From Paracoccus sp. (in: a-proteobacteria) (lineage in GTDB: Bacteria; Pseudomonadota; Alphaproteobacteria; Rhodobacterales; Rhodobacteraceae): DNA of 64,000 nucleotides. The stretch spans positions 1 through 64,000 of the forward strand of contig NZ_JAUNTJ010000019.1 of NCBI RefSeq assembly GCF_030538755.1. The letters are read 5' to 3'. The translations under genes and the position numbers were made by a program. Positions 62,670 to 64,000 of the stretch are shown one piece after another; within the stretch, counting starts at the first letter, position 1; every line of letters starts with the position of its first letter. The notes below the pieces were generated by a model that worked only from the letters and a program-made list of their open reading frames with translations, ran no database searches and had not been told where the DNA came from.

Positions 62670-64000
62670 TTATTCCGACAGAACCCAGGTGTCCTTGACC
62701 CCGCCGCCCTGCGACGAGTTCACCACCAGCGAGCCTTCGCGAAGCGCCACCCGCGTCAGCCCGCCCGGCACCAGCTCGATCCGGTCGCCGCACAGGCAAT
62801 AGGGGCGCAGGTCCACATGGCGCGGAGCGATGCCCTGTTCGACAAAGGTCGGCACGGTGGACAGTGACAGCGTGGGCTGGGCGATGTAATTATGCGGGGC
62901 GGCCTGAATGCGGGCGCGGAAATCCTCGATCTCGGCCTTGGTCGCCTTTGGGCCGACCAGCATCCCGTAACCGCCCGATCCGTGAACCTCTTTCACGACA
63001 AGATCGGGCAGGTTCTCCATCACATGTTTATAGTCGTCGTCATCCCACAGCGTCCATGTCTGGACGTTGTTCAGGATCGGCGTTTCCCCCAGATAAAAGC
63101 GGATCATATCGGGCACATAGGTATAGATGGCCTTGTCATCGGCCACGCCCGCGCCGGGGGCCGAACAGATGCTGACCCCGCCAGAACGATACACATCCAT
63201 CAGCCCCGGAATGCCCAGCATGGAATCGCGGCGGAAACACAAGGGGTCGATGAACGGGTCATCCACGCGGCGATAGATCACATCGACGCGCTGCGGCCCC
63301 TGCGTCGTGCGCATATAGACAAATTCGCCGTCCACGAACAGATCCTGCCCCTCGACCAGTTCCAGCCCCATCAGATTGGCCAGAAAGCTGTGTTCGTAAT
63401 AGGCGCTGTTGAAATGGCCCGGCGTCAGGATCACGCAGGTGGGCCGGTCGCTGCATTTGGCCGGGGCCACCGATTCCAGCGTGCGGCGCAGCAGTTCGGG
63501 GTATTGGTCCACGGGTTCGATGCGGTTGCCGCGAAACAGTTGCGGGAACATGCGCATCATGATTTCGCGGTTTTCCAGCATATAGCTGACGCCTGAAGGG
63601 GTGCGGCAGTTATCCTCCAGCACAAAGAACTCGTCCTTGCCGGTGCGCACAAGGTCGATGCCGATGATATGGCTGTAGACCCCGCGCGGCGGGACAAAGC
63701 CGACAGCCGCCTTTTCAAAAGCCTCGTTCTGATAGACCAGCCGCGCCGGAATGCGGCCCGCGCGCACGATTTCGGCCCGGCCATAGACATCGCGCAAAAA
63801 GGCGTTCAGGGCGCGGGCGCGCTGTTTGATGCCGCGTTCCAGCCTGCGCCATTCGGTTTGTTCAAAGACGCGCGGCATCATGTCAAAGGGGATCAGCCGG
63901 TCCGGGTCGCCGCCCTCGCCATAGACGGCAAAGGTGATGCCGATGCGGCGGAACAGAGCCTCGGCCTCGGCCTGTTTCATCTGCCGCAGATCGGCGGGCA
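62670..64000 (-). CDS. Circularly permuted ATP-grasp type 2 protein, N-terminus outside the window
   Basis: At least 443 residues, with the frame still open at the right edge. An internal Met at 63980 begins QAEAEALFRRIGITFAVYGE, but family members normally have some 30-40 residues before this, so the true start lies beyond 64000. LIPFDMMPRVFEQTEWRRLE, VLEDNCRTPSGVSYMLENRE, DLVVKEVHGSGGYGMLVGPK and RHVDLRPYCLCGDRIELVPG are standard parts of the DUF407 ATP-grasp, predicted to form amide bonds using ATP. It leads the alpha-E, transglutaminase and Anbu genes. Confidence 0.92.
   Translation of the reverse strand, partial: PADLRQMKQAEAEALFRRIGITFAVYGEGGDPDRLIPFDMMPRVFEQTEWRRLERGIKQRARALNAFLRDVYGRAEIVRAGRIPARLVYQNEAFEKAAVGFVPPRGVYSHIIGIDLVRTGKDEFFVLEDNCRTPSGVSYMLENREIMMRMFPQLFRGNRIEPVDQYPELLRRTLESVAPAKCSDRPTCVILTPGHFNSAYYEHSFLANLMGLELVEGQDLFVDGEFVYMRTTQGPQRVDVIYRRVDDPFIDPLCFRRDSMLGIPGLMDVYRSGGVSICSAPGAGVADDKAIYTYVPDMIRFYLGETPILNNVQTWTLWDDDDYKHVMENLPDLVVKEVHGSGGYGMLVGPKATKAEIEDFRARIQAAPHNYIAQPTLSLSTVPTFVEQGIAPRHVDLRPYCLCGDRIELVPGGLTRVALREGSLVVNSSQGGGVKDTWVLSE

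Overview
The window reads as a high-GC alphaproteobacterial chromosome, most likely Rhodobacteraceae and close to Paracoccus. This rests on gene content and order rather than on a marker gene: the lptFG-lptD-surA-pdxA-rsmA run, a DUF4167 protein, the Anbu-type cluster, both TTT and TRAP carriers, a VPLPA-like C-terminal tag and short intergenic repeats of a style I associate with that family. No rRNA, tRNA or CRISPR array was recognised.

Bases 1-15600 look like one catabolic island for galloylated or related aromatic compounds. From the left: a worn TRAP permease remnant, a DUF1932 oxidoreductase, a divergent FAD-linked oxidase, a tripartite tricarboxylate transporter (tctA-tctC-tctB) and a LysR-type regulator with two HTH modules. 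A TRAP transporter operon follows, divergent from galB - type I extradiol dioxygenase - tannase-like esterase - galC - galD. The esterase carries a signal peptide and a VPLPA-CTERM-like anchor. GalD, GalB and GalC would convert 4-oxalomesaconate to pyruvate and oxaloacetate. Four copies of ATAG-N7-TTAT, three extended to TTATGC, lie 85-124 bp upstream of the FAD oxidase, tctA, dctP and galB. They tie the island into one probable LysR regulon.

Bases 15770-22541 are a leftward sugar operon: Rbs-type ABC transporter, PfkB kinase, GatZ/KbaZ family protein and LacI regulator. Next is about 1 kb without an intact gene; it holds a decayed IS3-family transposase and an orphan terminator. Bases 23625-35772 are a divergent peptide/amide scavenging locus. 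Leftward it encodes an M81 peptidase, an oligopeptide ABC transporter and two M20 peptidases; rightward, an IclR regulator and a penicillin-acylase-family hydrolase. Two inverted repeats sit in the shared 62-bp promoter gap.

Bases 35984-41800 carry scoAB, a gamma-glutamyltransferase, a di-heme cytochrome c peroxidase, an agmatinase and a small ABM protein. From about 41900 the content is housekeeping: gdhA; prfA-prmC; a DUF4167 gene; the leftward lptF-lptG-lptD-surA-pdxA-rsmA operon (LPS export, outer-membrane folding, PLP synthesis, rRNA methylation); divergent pepA-holC; and maeB with an overlapping glycosyltransferase gene. The window ends in an Anbu - transglutaminase - alpha-E - ATP-grasp cluster cut by the right edge.

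Coding assignments come from reading translated sequence and recognising family motifs. No database search was possible, so substrate-level claims are inference unless stated.
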